The notes under the pieces: model-generated | What the model was told of the DNA's origin: nothing | The model's input: only the letters and a program-made list of their open reading frames with translations | The model's database searches: none | Source of the DNA: Kudoa neothunni | Taxonomy: Eukaryota; Cnidaria | Reading direction: 5' to 3' | DNA length: 64,000 bases | Assembly: GCA_964304625.1 (NCBI GenBank) | Contig: OZ199838.1 | Span: 8,866,001 to 8,930,000 of the forward strand | Made by a program: the position numbers and the translations under genes | Shown: positions 33,504 to 45,209 of the stretch, piece by piece | Layout of the letters: every line of letters begins with the position of its first letter | Position numbering within the stretch: position 1 is the first letter of the stretch

Positions 33504-34065
33504 TAATAATTGAATGTCATAAATTCCTAAGAAACGTTCAAAATTGGAAATTGAAACAATTTACTGTAGGTTCAACTTTCCCATATGTTTGCTGTCACAA
33601 CGACCTCACGAACTAAAAAAACGATGTGCATCCTTCGAGAAATTTTTACGTTAGTCTATTAACCCCAGAATATGTTGTAATTAAATTTTGCAACGTCTTT
33701 AAGGAAGAAAATGATCATTATTTGGTCTATTCTTTAATAAGAATTATTTATATAGTCATAAATAGTTTTTTAGTTATTATAATGCTGTATTTCCCCGGTT
33801 ATAGAACCTACACCGAAAATAAGGCATAATGGTATTTTTGAGCTGGTTTTTAATATAAGGCCTATTCGAATATTTTAATCCCAATTATTCTGAATTATAT
33901 AACAAAATAACCGATGATATAATTTTGTTGGACAGTTATAATAGAAATTTAAAAAGTGAGATGATCAATAAGTACGTAGATTTGGGGTTTGATGGTCATT
34001 TTATCTTCGCTTTTGTAATATGCGAAAAAAGCACAGTTAAGCAAATACGCACAAACTATAAGTAG
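33504..34065 (+). pseudogene. choline/ethanolamine kinase-like remnant
   Basis: Plus-strand fragments resembling the C-terminal half of choline/ethanolamine kinases. ECHKFLRNVQNWKLKQFT leads into TFPYVCCHNDL, matching the catalytic-loop CHNDL of this family, followed by an in-frame TAA at 33614-33616. Then LLTPEYVVIKFCNVFKEEND is placed where the family has the IDxEY metal-binding and IGNxFxE motifs, with the Asp missing. After probable introns, LFEYFNPNYSELYNKI and INKYVDLGFDGHF...FAFVICEKS align with the last helices, stop 34065. No N-terminal half was found, and the remains start exactly at the TA insertion site. Resemblance is modest outside CHNDL; a divergent active gene is possible but a pseudogene is more likely. 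Confidence 0.4.
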
Positions 34066-36123
34066 GTGTAAAAACATTAGAGCGCCTTAGTTAATTCAAT
34101 TCCCTTACAATTTTTAAAGAGAAGATCAATATATTAAACAAATAATATGTTCCACATTGTGTTTCTTTCAACACAAATATTATTGTCTATTCTATAAAAA
34201 AAGTATTTTTTTAATTCTGTTATATGAGCTAGATAACGCATATGAAGTTTTGTCGGTTACAAACATAAGACCTGCCTCAAAATGTGACCTAATGCCTTTC
34301 TTAAACTAAATAAAATTTAAGACCTATCTTATATTTGGAGAAACACAGTATTACAAAAAATAAATGATATCTGTGCACATTGTGCTTTTTGGGGTCGATT
34401 AGACACCCCAATTTTAATCAGTAAAAGAATACAATAAAATGTTACTAAGTTCGGATTTAAGTTAACTGATTTCCGCCAAAGAAATCGTGGGTAAAGTGTT
34501 AATAACGTTCTAATAGTTACTAATGAGAATGAAGAAATTATACGTTGTTTTAGACCAGGGTTTTCCAAACTTTTTTCTTCGTCGACTTCCCTCCAAAAAC
34601 GTTATTGAGAATATTAAAATATTCTCAGATTTTTGACTGGAATAAGTAAAAATGTGCGCAATATATTTCATTAAGATTCTATTTCCAATGCATAGTAAAA
34701 TCCAACATTTTACGAGTAGAAAAGCTTTCATTTATTAATGATGTAACATCAAAATATATCCGAAAAATCTTAGATATTTTTAAATTTACACAGATATTAA
34801 TAATCAAGTAATAACGCAAAAAACAATTATATTGGCAAATTTACCACAACGAATCTTTTTCATCGTAAATCGCACTCAATAGGCCTCCTAAGTGAGGTCG
34901 TCTGTATATGATTATAGTTACGCGCTCTTTCACAAACTAATTACAAAGGCAGATTTTAAGATTAAGTTACATCATATATAGAGAAGTTAATATTTACCTA
35001 CGGTTGTCTTTAAAGTTAATAAGAATATCTTAATCATTACTTTAAGATAATTTTCCGTATCCTGAGGTTGCTTGAAGAGTTTGCCAAGTGTCCACAGGGG
35101 TTGAAACGACAATTGCAGAATATTATAATTATTTTCTCAACTTTTGTAATTTTCATTCAAATCAATTTTAAAAATAAGGCTTATTCTTCTTAGTTAATTA
35201 TAAACTTAATTTAAACTATTGTTATTGTTTTTATGCTGTTGATAACAACCAATACTAGTGATCATTTAAATTTAAGAAAAATTTGAAACCAGTTTATTTA
35301 CTAGTTTTTTATGAGCTGCAAAGTATGTCTCTGCGTAAGTAAAAAAAATTAAATTACATAATTAGGAAAATTGGTGATTGACTTTAACCTGAAAATAAAA
35401 AATAAATGTTATGGGATAGTCAATTAATTTTATTAAATAACGTAGCATTAAATTGAAAGGTCGGAAACATTATCTCAAAATCCCATAAAATTCAGTGGAA
35501 TCTCTATAGCTTCTATCGACCCTCTTTCGACCCCTTGCGTAATTATCGACCCAAGGGGTTGTTACCGACCACTTTACAGTTCCATGATCTAAAAAATGCA
35601 TAGAAAAAAATAAAGTTATCTATTTTTGTTCACATTATTTTATGTTTACGCACGGAAGGTACACATAACCGGTTTTAGACTTCAGGAAAATATTTGATTG
35701 TTAAATTATTCTCAGTTTAATGTATTAAATTGAAACCCTCCATGTAAAATTAGCCTCCGAAATTAATTCAAATTAACTAGATGAAGTTACGATTCTGAAA
35801 AAATTTTAAAATAATTTATAATTTGGACTAACCTTATAGCACAATATATTTTAAGCACTTACTTGCAACTAAGAATAATTCTTGAGTCAAAAAGCCCTTA
35901 TTCGAAATTAATTACAAGAAAATAAGTCATTTAAATCAAAAAGCATCTAGATATTTTGACATTTCCCGCGTCTCTATTTAATGCTTTCTAAAATAGCTCA
36001 GAGGCACAAATTCATCGACTATATAGCACCAAGTACTGTAAATCTCAAAACAAAATAAAGATAACGAATAAAATAATATATTTAGTTTTATGCTCAAAAT
36101 AGCATAATAGACGAGTATATTGT
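34066..36123. other. AT-rich spacer with one hAT-like end
   Basis: CAGGGTTTTCCAAACTTTTTTC at 34556 resembles hAT termini; no partner identified. At 35490-35575 a GC-richer stretch with CGACCCTCTTTCGACCCCTTG looks like a short repeat. Otherwise nothing. Confidence 0.35.
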
Positions 36124-37068
36124 TTATGCTGAAATGTCTGCCTTTTTATTTTTGTTAGTTTCATTAGCGAACGCTTCCCCCGATTCGATAAGTTTATTGG
36201 AGAATACCAGAAATATTACCACAGTGAGCAACAGATATATTTGGAATATTTTGTAGATGAGACTGTTTAATAGTGAGTCCGACACTTCGGTACTACTCGC
36301 TTTATATTTGACCATAAAGTAGACGTTGGATATTTGAATCGGTGAACCAAGTACAAAGTAGCATGTTACAATAGCAATAACAAATTTCAAGACTTCGACG
36401 CAATGCTTGGTTACAATGTGCCCACTTCTAAATAAATTATACGTGGGATCGTTGTTGGTCTCGGATGAACTGGTTGGCCCATTTTTTTTCAAATAGAAAA
36501 ACATTTGAATGCAACAATACAACACCACTGAAAGAAATATCACATTAGCTAAAACCAAGATGGTTATGGTTGGAACGGTATTCAACCAAGCTGGTATGGA
36601 ACAATCATGAGCGGTCCTGTTTATGTAAGCTCGATGCACTTTGCCCCAGGAAACCTGGATGGAGATCAGCAACACATTCGACACAGCAATACAACCGAAA
36701 AATATCGCACTTTTGACATTCCTCAAATGAGTTATATAGAATTGTGGACGCATACAAATTTTAATGTATCGTTCCACTATTAAAAATAAGATCAAGGATA
36801 ATCCATACATACCGAAAAAGAGCATGATTGTGACACTAAATGCACAGCCATATGGATTAACCACTTTCTGATTCAGTACAGAATAAAACAGAATAATGAA
36901 GGTAGAAAACAAAGCATTATTCCAAAATAGCACCAAACAAATTTTAGCAATAATCAACTGCAAACGTACTCTCTTCACCAGGATATATGTTGAAATAGAT
37001 GTGCATGACACATTGGCGAGAACAATCACAAAGCTAACAGCCAAACTTATTATTCCATAGGCATCCAT
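36124..37068 (-). CDS. seven-transmembrane receptor 3 (rhodopsin-like GPCR)
   Basis: Intact single-exon receptor of 314 residues. I chose ATG 37068 (MDAYGIISLAVSF), which matches the short N-termini of the two sister genes; an upstream in-frame ATG at 37122 would add 18 residues. Seven hydrophobic segments, a TM3 Cys in NPYGCAFSVTIMLFFGMYGL, ERY at the end of TM3 (LFLIVERYIKIC), an extracellular-loop Cys in AHDCSIPAWLN, TM6 Pro in CYFVLGSPIQISNVYF and TM7 without NPxxY. An RTA/NRT glycosylation site (NRT in YINRTAHDC) sits in loop 2. Same family as 5.8-6.8 and 22.2-23.2 kb, but the flanking DNA is not shared, so this is an older duplicate. Confidence 0.85.
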   Translation of the reverse strand: MDAYGIISLAVSFVIVLANVSCTSISTYILVKRVRLQLIIAKICLVLFWNNALFSTFIILFYSVLNQKVVNPYGCAFSVTIMLFFGMYGLSLILFLIVERYIKICMRPQFYITHLRNVKSAIFFGCIAVSNVLLISIQVSWGKVHRAYINRTAHDCSIPAWLNTVPTITILVLANVIFLSVVLYCCIQMFFYLKKNGPTSSSETNNDPTYNLFRSGHIVTKHCVEVLKFVIAIVTCYFVLGSPIQISNVYFMVKYKASSTEVSDSLLNSLIYKIFQIYLLLTVVIFLVFSNKLIESGEAFANETNKNKKADISA

Positions 37069-37122
37069 GTTCGAGCGCAATATACCCTTCGTGTACACAA
37101 AACAGTAAATCTCCCAGTACAC

Positions 37123-39633
37123 TTACTTCCAAAAAGTAGATTTAAGTAGTTAATGTTGAGTGATCCGTATAGATAAATGTTGTTTACATGTATTAGCTTG
37201 TATATTACTTTTAAGTTTCACTAAATGACTGGAATGAAATTTTTATATCATTAGATAAATTTATGCGCTATTGGTATACTTTTGAAGAGGATTCAGTTGA
37301 TAAAAAAAGTACAATTTTTCTTTATATTTTATTTTCATTAAAAGTTTGGTTGATCTAACTTCATCAAATCGACCACTAAACTTATGGTACATAATAAAGT
37401 CTTATACTTTTAAGAAAATCGATAGTAATAATATTTTTATATTTTATATGTTAAATACAAATATTTTCATTAACTTTCGTGTAAGATCCTTCAAAAATTT
37501 TCGTTGGAAAACATATTATGTGGATTAATTTTCTGATAGGATTAACGATTTTATATGGATTTAGAAAGTAACCTGCAAAAATAATTCTCCTAAATTGTTT
37601 ATAAAAACGTTAGTTGTATTATGATGTTTAATTTATTAATTTAAGAATTTTCATTTAGCTATTTGAGTCTGACCCATATTTGTTATCTATCGTTTTCACT
37701 TTATCACTTATCAACGTTAAATCTAATTTCGAGTTCTAGATATTCTTTTTGAAATGTGATATGTTCTACTTTTGGTATAATAACAATCGCCCGTCGTATG
37801 GTAATCGTATATCAATTAATAAAGAAATTGAATGCCAGATCAAGTCGATTAAAATTAATGAGCCAAACTTAAATTAGTTTTCACAAAATGACTCTTGGCC
37901 GTTAATATTGGAACTATTCTCTTTTATTCGTATTTAAAAACTAATTAATTATTAGAAAGTTAATAATGGAAGTCCAAATATTTTAATTTACTTCTATTGT
38001 TATCTCATGGATGTGAATCAAAATGGTCTGTATTCGGAAATACCAACCTTCTGTCTTAATGAATATTTTAGTTAATCTTTTCTACAGAGAGCTGAAAAAA
38101 TTACGTGTGCACTGATAGACAGAGGTTGTAAAAATTAATTGGTCAAATAATTAATTTCATCTATTTTATTGTGACGGAATGTAACTAAAATTAATTGATT
38201 GCAAAATGATTTTTTAATCAATTGTTCCAAGCCCACGATGAAGAATGTGCCACTTCCATTTCACAGATTTTTTCCCGTAGCAACCGCTCTATTAAGGTCC
38301 TACAAAGGCTATATTTTCTAGATAAAATTATCGTTTTACAAATTTAAACAATTTTTAAGGTCTTTAGATTTTATTTAAGTGATTCTACTACTATGGAAGG
38401 TTTAGATCTCATAAAGGGGAAGGTAAATATCGATATTTTGGTGATTTTTCAACTTAAGATCGTCGTGATCAATTGTTGAAGGATCATTTATGGGCCAAAA
38501 TTATAAAATAAATAATCTATGTAGTAATACCACCCTTGAATTAGTATGAATGAATTTACAATGACAAATATTCATGTGTTTCAACTATTTGCCGGTATCT
38601 CCCAACCGAATATAAATAATTTGATTTGGAACGATTTCTGTGGTAACTTTGAATTAAGATTAGCATATCATTATTATTATTATTCGAGAAACGTATAGCT
38701 TGTTGTGTCAGCTTCATTTTTTTGAGTTAATATTCGGCTAATTCTTAATCCGGCAGCCCATGTGCAATCAATATTCTACATTTTTACTATGAGTGATAAT
38801 AATTCGACGAATTATTTATTTTTACGCACTTTAGAAACATTAGCCCGCCATCAGCAACATTTATCCTACGCCTATCCATTCACAAAGTCGGTCTAAGTCG
38901 GTTGCGAACGCGCAAAGATTACGTATTTATTATATTCATAATTTTTCCGTAGAAAGTTATTTTATTTCTTGTTTATATATTTTGCTATATTGTTTTATGC
39001 GAGTGCTATAGTTGACAATATTTTCGCGTCATATTTAAAATATTCTTATTTGAACTTAAAATTTATTGTATTTACTTAATATGAAGGTGCTTATGAAATC
39101 AGTAATATATTAATAATATTTCAGCCTTAAAAATGATGAATTCTAAAAATAGGGGTACACTCGGACCTTGCTTGGTTTTTAAACGTAGAATTAATTAAAT
39201 AGGGTTATCAAATTAGATAAAGACATTTCATATACGATAACAAAAATGGAGATAACGGAGGTTTTACATTACAACAAAATTAATGAATTCAGTTATAATA
39301 CAAAATTTTGTCTGAGGTTAATTTTTTTGCACTTGTGTGGTGAGAATCAATAAAAGCAACAATTAGTTATCATCAACAATTAGTTATCATCAACAATTAT
39401 TTACAATGTATATTCACAAACCGTTTTATTCTAAAATTTTTATTTTTAATAACGGCGCCAAAAAAGAAAGTTTATATAATATGATTCATAGGTTATGCAT
39501 ATTTTATAATTATTAATTCTTGTTTTCTGTTTTTTTATTTTTCGGCTACATATTTTTATTACAAAGCTTTAAAGTAATTTTTCTCTTATTTATATTATGC
39601 TAATAACTAAACCTTGGAATAAACATTTTAGTT
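37123..39633. other. AT-rich gene-free stretch
   Basis: No convincing coding sequence on either strand. A short tandem repeat lies at 39356-39402. A weak gag-like reading near 38450 was not accepted. Confidence 0.4.
39356..39402. repeat. tandem repeat, 17-bp unit
   Basis: CAACAATTAGTTATCAT occurs about 2.7 times in direct tandem. Confidence 0.85.
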
Positions 39634-40045
39634 ATGAACAAGATTTCATCAAGCGAGGAATCAAAAGACGACTCTAAATACTATCGAGCTGAAGGTGCGT
39701 CTAATATTTGTAAGGTTTTTATCATAAGTGGTATAGGAATAAACCAAAAGTTTGGGATGCCGATGAATTTATCATTGAAAAATCGAATTAATATCTTACC
39801 TATGTAATTTTGAAACTTAATTGAGTTCAATAAACAACTTAGCGAATTTCATTTAACCAAATTTATGAAAAACGACTTGAAAAATTGTAATAATGCTTTT
39901 TATAAAAATTTAGAAATTAACGGTAGTGTCGCATTTTTTGAGAAGTTCAATATATGAACTTTACGCTAGATTCAATGGTAGAAATAAAGCAGTCCAAATT
40001 GATATATCATTTTGTCTTTTAAGTGCTTTAATGCAACATTTAGAT

Positions 40046-41521
40046 CAGTGTTTCCCTACAAATTTTACACCCTTACCCCCATCCTAATTTCCGCGTTCAC
40101 TTCGCACCCCCTCCTCCATGTGAATGTCAAGACTCAATTAATCTATTTATTTAAATGCGAAAACAATAATACCAATGAAAAATGTCTTAAAATCATATTT
40201 GTATTATTTTAGGTTTATATTTTAACCTAAAAATTTTCCCAATTACTTCCAAAATAAATTAAAACTAAAATTTTTTGGTTAACTCAATTTGCTATGTATA
40301 ATTGAAAAAGAATGAACATTATCTTTTCATTACTCACGACTTAACACTCAGTGATTGGAGTTATTATTCATTCCTGCTTATATATACCATTTTTATGTAA
40401 AGTAATAAATAATTCTAATAAATTATGTCATTATAGTTATTCCGAAATATTAGACGCAAAAAATAAATAAAAGAGTAATACTAAACTATAAGAAGTATGG
40501 TCGCTTAAATAAGTTCTTTATTAAAAGGTGAAATCAAATGAGCCAATTCGTATAGTTCACAAGAAACATAATATCAAAATCAATTGCTATTTAGTATTCA
40601 TTTGATCAGGCGGTTCTCTTGCCCTCGCTGGGTTTTAATAATTAATGCAAAGCAGTACATTTTGTTGGATTATGAAACATGAAAATCGTTTTCGGATTGA
40701 ATGAATTCCAATACTTATTATTTGTATATAATGAAGTCGATAAACTTGTTTCATACGCTATCCTGTGTTGAATAAATCTAGCGACTTCCTTATTCTATGT
40801 TGAGTCATATGTTAAATTAAATTTTGAGGCACTGGGTTAATAAAAATTCAGTAGATTCAAAAAATATGCGTTCTAAATATACTTTACTTAAACAACAAAT
40901 ATATATTGTTAAAATTGGCATTCATTTATTTATATGTAAAAATGAATGCTTCGATCCTTGTTTTACCTATAATTTAAAGAGCAATTTAACTTAGATTTAT
41001 ATTAGAGACAAGGTACAAATTCGAAAGTAAAACTTGAAACGTAAATAATAAAAACTATACAATTAAACGATGGATCTCAAATTTAGACAGAAGACAAAGT
41101 TAAAATTACATAGTGGTTTTATTTTTATGGATATATATTATTTCTAAGTAGATAAAAATGCTGAAAACCTAATTACCGCTTAGGCATATAAATATGTTAT
41201 TTTGAAAGATAAAAAGTTACGATTTTACATGAAAATAGCGATAGATTTTGTAAGCTGAACGGGCATAATATAAACTATTACCTTACTGCGATATTTCGTA
41301 GAATCAAGCAGAATAAATTATCAAATCCCATTTTTGAATCGATACTGATTGATATCAAAGCCACCAGAAATATTATTGTACGCATTACGTTCTTACATGA
41401 TTTAAACGAGGACTAACGAAAATTACGAAATGAGTCAATTAAGATTAATTTTTAAATTTATTCTTGAATCACTCCCACACCCCCAATGATGGCACATCGC
41501 ACCCCTTGTAGGGAAACACTG
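40046..41521. mobile_element. hAT-type non-autonomous element
   Basis: Inverted ends CAGTGTTTCCCTACAA at 40046-40061 and the complement TTGTAGGGAAACACTG at 41506-41521. CAGTG starts are characteristic of hAT. The interior is non-coding. An 8-bp target duplication was not evident. Confidence 0.65.
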
Positions 41522-41524
41522 CTG

Positions 41525-44500
41525 TAAATGAACGCCTGGTTCGCTTCAAAGAAAGATGTCCCTTCAGAGTTTTCATGAAGAGCAAACCAGGTCGTTACGG
41601 ATTAAAACATTTGGCGACCGCTGATATTGAAACTAGATCCCCTGTTGAACATCTAGCCGTACACTGGTAAATCAGACTGTAGCAGAGGAATTAACTAAGG
41701 AGAACGTGTTGTCACAAACCCCGTCAAACCTTTTTCGGAACCAGTAGAGGAGTTACCGTGGATAGTTTCTTTGGAAGTGTCTATTGACCCGAACAAATTG
41801 TTTTTACCTATTTAGGGGATTCTTTTTTAATTGTAATGAGTCAAAAAATTATTAAAATGGATTATACATTAATGTGAACAAAATAAAAGAATTTTTGTGC
41901 TTAGGAATCTGTGATATAAGGCGTTACTTAGGAAGGACCCATCCTCATCATTATTGTAATTTATCGCTGTAAATGCTCTATTTTCCATCATAAACTTGTT
42001 TAACATTTGAATGAAATGTTTTTATGATTTTTGATCAGTAAGAAATTTATTCGTTCCACGTATTGTGCAATAATAATTTTCTGATATGATATATCCGTGT
42101 TATATTCATAGTTTTAAATGAATTCACTGTTGTAATCATGTTATTTGCTATTTTCAATATTTTCGAATTGATTTCATCCACATAAATGATTGTTGTAAAC
42201 CCAAAACTCCAAATGGCGTCAAATGTCCTACATTGATATTTTTTATAATATCGGTATAAAATCACTCAATTTAAATATATGTTGTGAATATGATTTTTTA
42301 TCTGAAAACGAATCCAATTCATTGATTTATACTTAATTTAATGTCACCTAATCAGGACACTTCACATACTCCCTTATTTAGACTTCGCATACAAACTGAA
42401 TTTCGACGATACTAGTTGAAATTTAATGTTCTCAATAAAAATATATAGTTGTTATTATCCACTATAACAATTTTATTCATATTTGGAACATTATTTTCAA
42501 CGTTTAAATATACAACTTTATATTGGTGATTTAATTCAAAAAATGTTGGATTTGGACTTTTTTCACCAAGCCGTGTATCACACAGACATTCTCATGAATT
42601 CTACTGCATGACTATAGGAACTTTGTAAAATTGATTGAACGTATTTGATAAAAAAATCCTTTTAAATTATTGTAACATAAATACCATCTTATGGATGGGT
42701 AAAATACATATTCATGATGGTATAAGATATATTTAAATAGCATATGACTTAAAACGAAAGCTTTTTTTATCATAATTTCTCTTACTATCATTCTTCTGAT
42801 TTACAATTCATACAACTCTAATATTTGGATGACGGGTTCAGTTTAATATGTTAGCATTTAAAATAGCTCGATTGAAGACATGTGTCGGAGCCTATAGTCT
42901 CATTGTTGATTTCCCATATCTCTAAATATCTTCTTTTTTTATTTGAATTTTTTTAAAATTACAGGTTCTCTGTATGTGATTTACAAGAGTGCTTCATGTT
43001 AGACACTTTATTCAATGAAACAAAGTTCCCTTTTCTCGTAATATTTTTTCTTGGATTACTTTGAAATTTCCGTCAACTTGAACAAATTGAGTGATAAGAT
43101 CACTTTCATCCTTTGATATTTTATTTCTACTATGCAAAAATTGTGATAGAAAGTTCATAGAATCATGGTTATGTGATAAGTCAAAGGATTTTAACACGAA
43201 TTTTTTTACGTCGGTAATGACTGAAAATTTTAGAAACATTGGGCATGCTCTGTAATAAAAATTCGAATTTCTTTTACCAACAGATCGTTTTCTCTAAAAT
43301 AACGACTGCATGTTTTCAAACTTTAATGCATATACAAAATTTATTGAAATTTTTGAAGAAATTAAGTTTTTGTCGCGATGAACCCAGCAGTATTTTGTAT
43401 GATAAAACTAAAGTATTGGATTTAACGTTTTATTATATCGCTTCTAAGTTCTTTCGATAGTTTAAGAGTCATATATAGATAAACTGCCCATGGAGTTTTG
43501 TTCGTATTCTTCTATTTTCAACTTAAACTCCTCCAAAATGCTATAAGTACTTCCGGTTTGAAAAGTCGTATTAAGTTCAGGCAATCCCATTTCGTAAACA
43601 CGCGCGTAGGAGTAAAATCAAAATTTTTCTTTTACTATAACCAAATATCTTTAAATACAACAAATACATACTTTATGGTTTTGGTTTTGTGAAAAATCTT
43701 ATATTTTTTAAAATAATTTTGTATTACAACATTAAAGGATGATTACAATAAAATTAAAACTATTACAATAAAAATTTTAGTTACATATATAATTAAAAGT
43801 TAAATCAGAACTAAAAATGTTCATTTGAATAAATAATTAACTCATAAACTCAATAAAAAGACTTTTTACGATACATTTAGTCGAAACCATATTACATTAT
43901 ACAGAATATTTTTAACCGATAAAAAAATTAAGTAACAAATTGTATGTTGTTTTATATCAGGAAAAACAGATTTACTATAATAAAGAGCCCGAAAATTAAA
44001 TAAATCAATTTGTTCGGGCCAATAGACACTGCCAATTTCTTTATTTCAGTTCCGCTTGCACAGAAACTTTTACGAAATAATCTAACATTGACAGGAACGA
44101 TTCGTTTCAAGAAACCTGAAATTCCTAACGAATTTTTGAGATCTCCAAAACGTGAAGTTTTTTCCTCCTTATTTGGATTTAGTAGTGATCTCACCCTAGT
44201 TTCCTACGTCCCAAAAAAGAATTACTTGGTGAATTTGTTATCGAGTAAACACAACGATATTTCTTTAGAAAATGGCAAGCGGAAACAATCTCAAATTATC
44301 CTACATTATAATGCTACAAGTAGGGGTGTTGATTATGCGGATAAGATGGCTTTTTCATATTCATGCTCCACGCTTACGCGTCGGTGACCCCTTAAAATGT
44401 TTATGGAGATGATTGACATCTCGGCGTTGACTGATTATATAATCTAGACAACAAAATTCCGAATGGTGGAAAAACAAGAGAAGCAAGCGGCAATATTTTT

Positions 44501-44749
44501 TTCGCCAACTATCAATTGAATTGGCTGACGCCAACGTTTTTAATGATCAAATGATGTCCAATAACTATTCGACAAACACAAAGTACGGCTTTGAACTATT
44601 TCAAAATCGAATGAATAATTATGATTCATTTATTGAACGGGTTAAGCTTTAAAAATCAATCTACGAGAAATAGATGCTATTTCTGTTTACGTAATAAAGT
44701 AAAAAAAACAAATATTCGCTGCTACAACTGCAATAAATTTCTTTGTTAG
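41525..44749 (+). pseudogene. piggyBac transposase PB3, interrupted by MULE C
   Basis: The first piece (41525-41772) has NERLVRFKERCPFRVFMKSK, corresponding to the region of the first catalytic Asp, and ends in SRGVTVDSFF, the second-Asp motif. MULE C is inserted within these codons; the reading resumes at 44034 with FISVPLAQKLLRNN, GTIRFKKPEIPNEF, then ILHYNATSRGVDYADKM (third Asp) and a C-terminal zinc domain with RCYFCLRNK and RCYNCNKFLC, stop 44749. Stops in both pieces (for example in VEHLAVHW-stop) show decay. The apparent first residues of the right-hand ORF (MFGPIDT) are translated MULE terminal repeat. Confidence 0.8.
41773..44033. mobile_element. MULE C, internal-deletion derivative
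   Basis: Inverted ends GGAAGTGTCTATTGACCCGAAC (41773) and the complement of GGCAGTGTCTATTGGCCCGAAC (44033). Flanks are AGTTTCTTT and AATTTCTTT, a 9-bp target duplication with one mismatch. The left part matches MULE B 24420-25530 and the right part 27530-28580; about 2 kb containing the catalytic, SWIM and most PHD-end sequence is missing, with the junction near 42908. The remaining minus-strand piece 43012-43239 has KSFDLSHNHDSMNF of the N-terminal domain. Confidence 0.85.
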
Positions 44750-45209
44750 AATCACAGAAAACAAAAAAAGTTGCATACTGCACAGATTTTTTTGAATAAA
44801 ATTTATTCCGTGTTGTTACTCAATAAACTCAAATTCTTTATGCGTGTGCAAAACTATTATTACGTGATTTTAAAATGTTTCAATTGTGTATATTGTAAAA
44901 ATAGGATAGATTCTTATTTCAATTATCTATCATTCATTATTTTAGAATTTATTGAACTAAAACCTTAATTACCAAGAATGTTAAAAAATCACCGCGCACT
45001 TAAAAAATTCATCGGTTGTTTACGATCAAACCCGAAATGTAATAGGTGGGGGGCAACATCGCAAGTCAGTATCTCAATGGCTAGTGTGGGTACCAACTTC
45101 TTTCATCTTATTTTTTATTTTTAGTCGTCTATTTATTACTCATGTTTAAATTCTATAACAACATGTCATATTATTTCGTTATATTAGTATCGCACGATAA
45201 TTTTTATAA
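44750..45209. other. AT-rich spacer
   Basis: Nothing assigned; probably contains the right end of PB3. Confidence 0.35.

Larger units (their letters stand above)
39634..44749 (+). mobile_element. piggyBac element PB3 split by two insertions
   Basis: Composite on the plus strand. Clear piggyBac coding pieces are 41525-41772 and 44034-44749; an acidic ORF from ATG 39634 (MNKISSSEESKDDSKYY) may be its N-terminus. Interruptions: a hAT-type element 40046-41521 and MULE C 41773-44033. Termini with TTAA were not identified, so outer limits are approximate. Confidence 0.6.

Noticed and set aside
38440-38560. Gag-like string DRRDQLLKDHLWAKI suggesting a retrotransposon
   Set aside because: Very short, with stops on both sides and no protease, RT or integrase motifs nearby.
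39634-39812. Possible chromodomain-like reading (WYRNKPKVWDADEF)
   Set aside because: The donor and acceptor phases do not fit; the unspliced frame is open and more simply an acidic piggyBac N-terminus.
44010-44033. Apparent start MFGPIDT of the piggyBac PB3 piece
   Set aside because: These codons are the MULE C terminal inverted repeat; the true piggyBac sequence starts after 44033.
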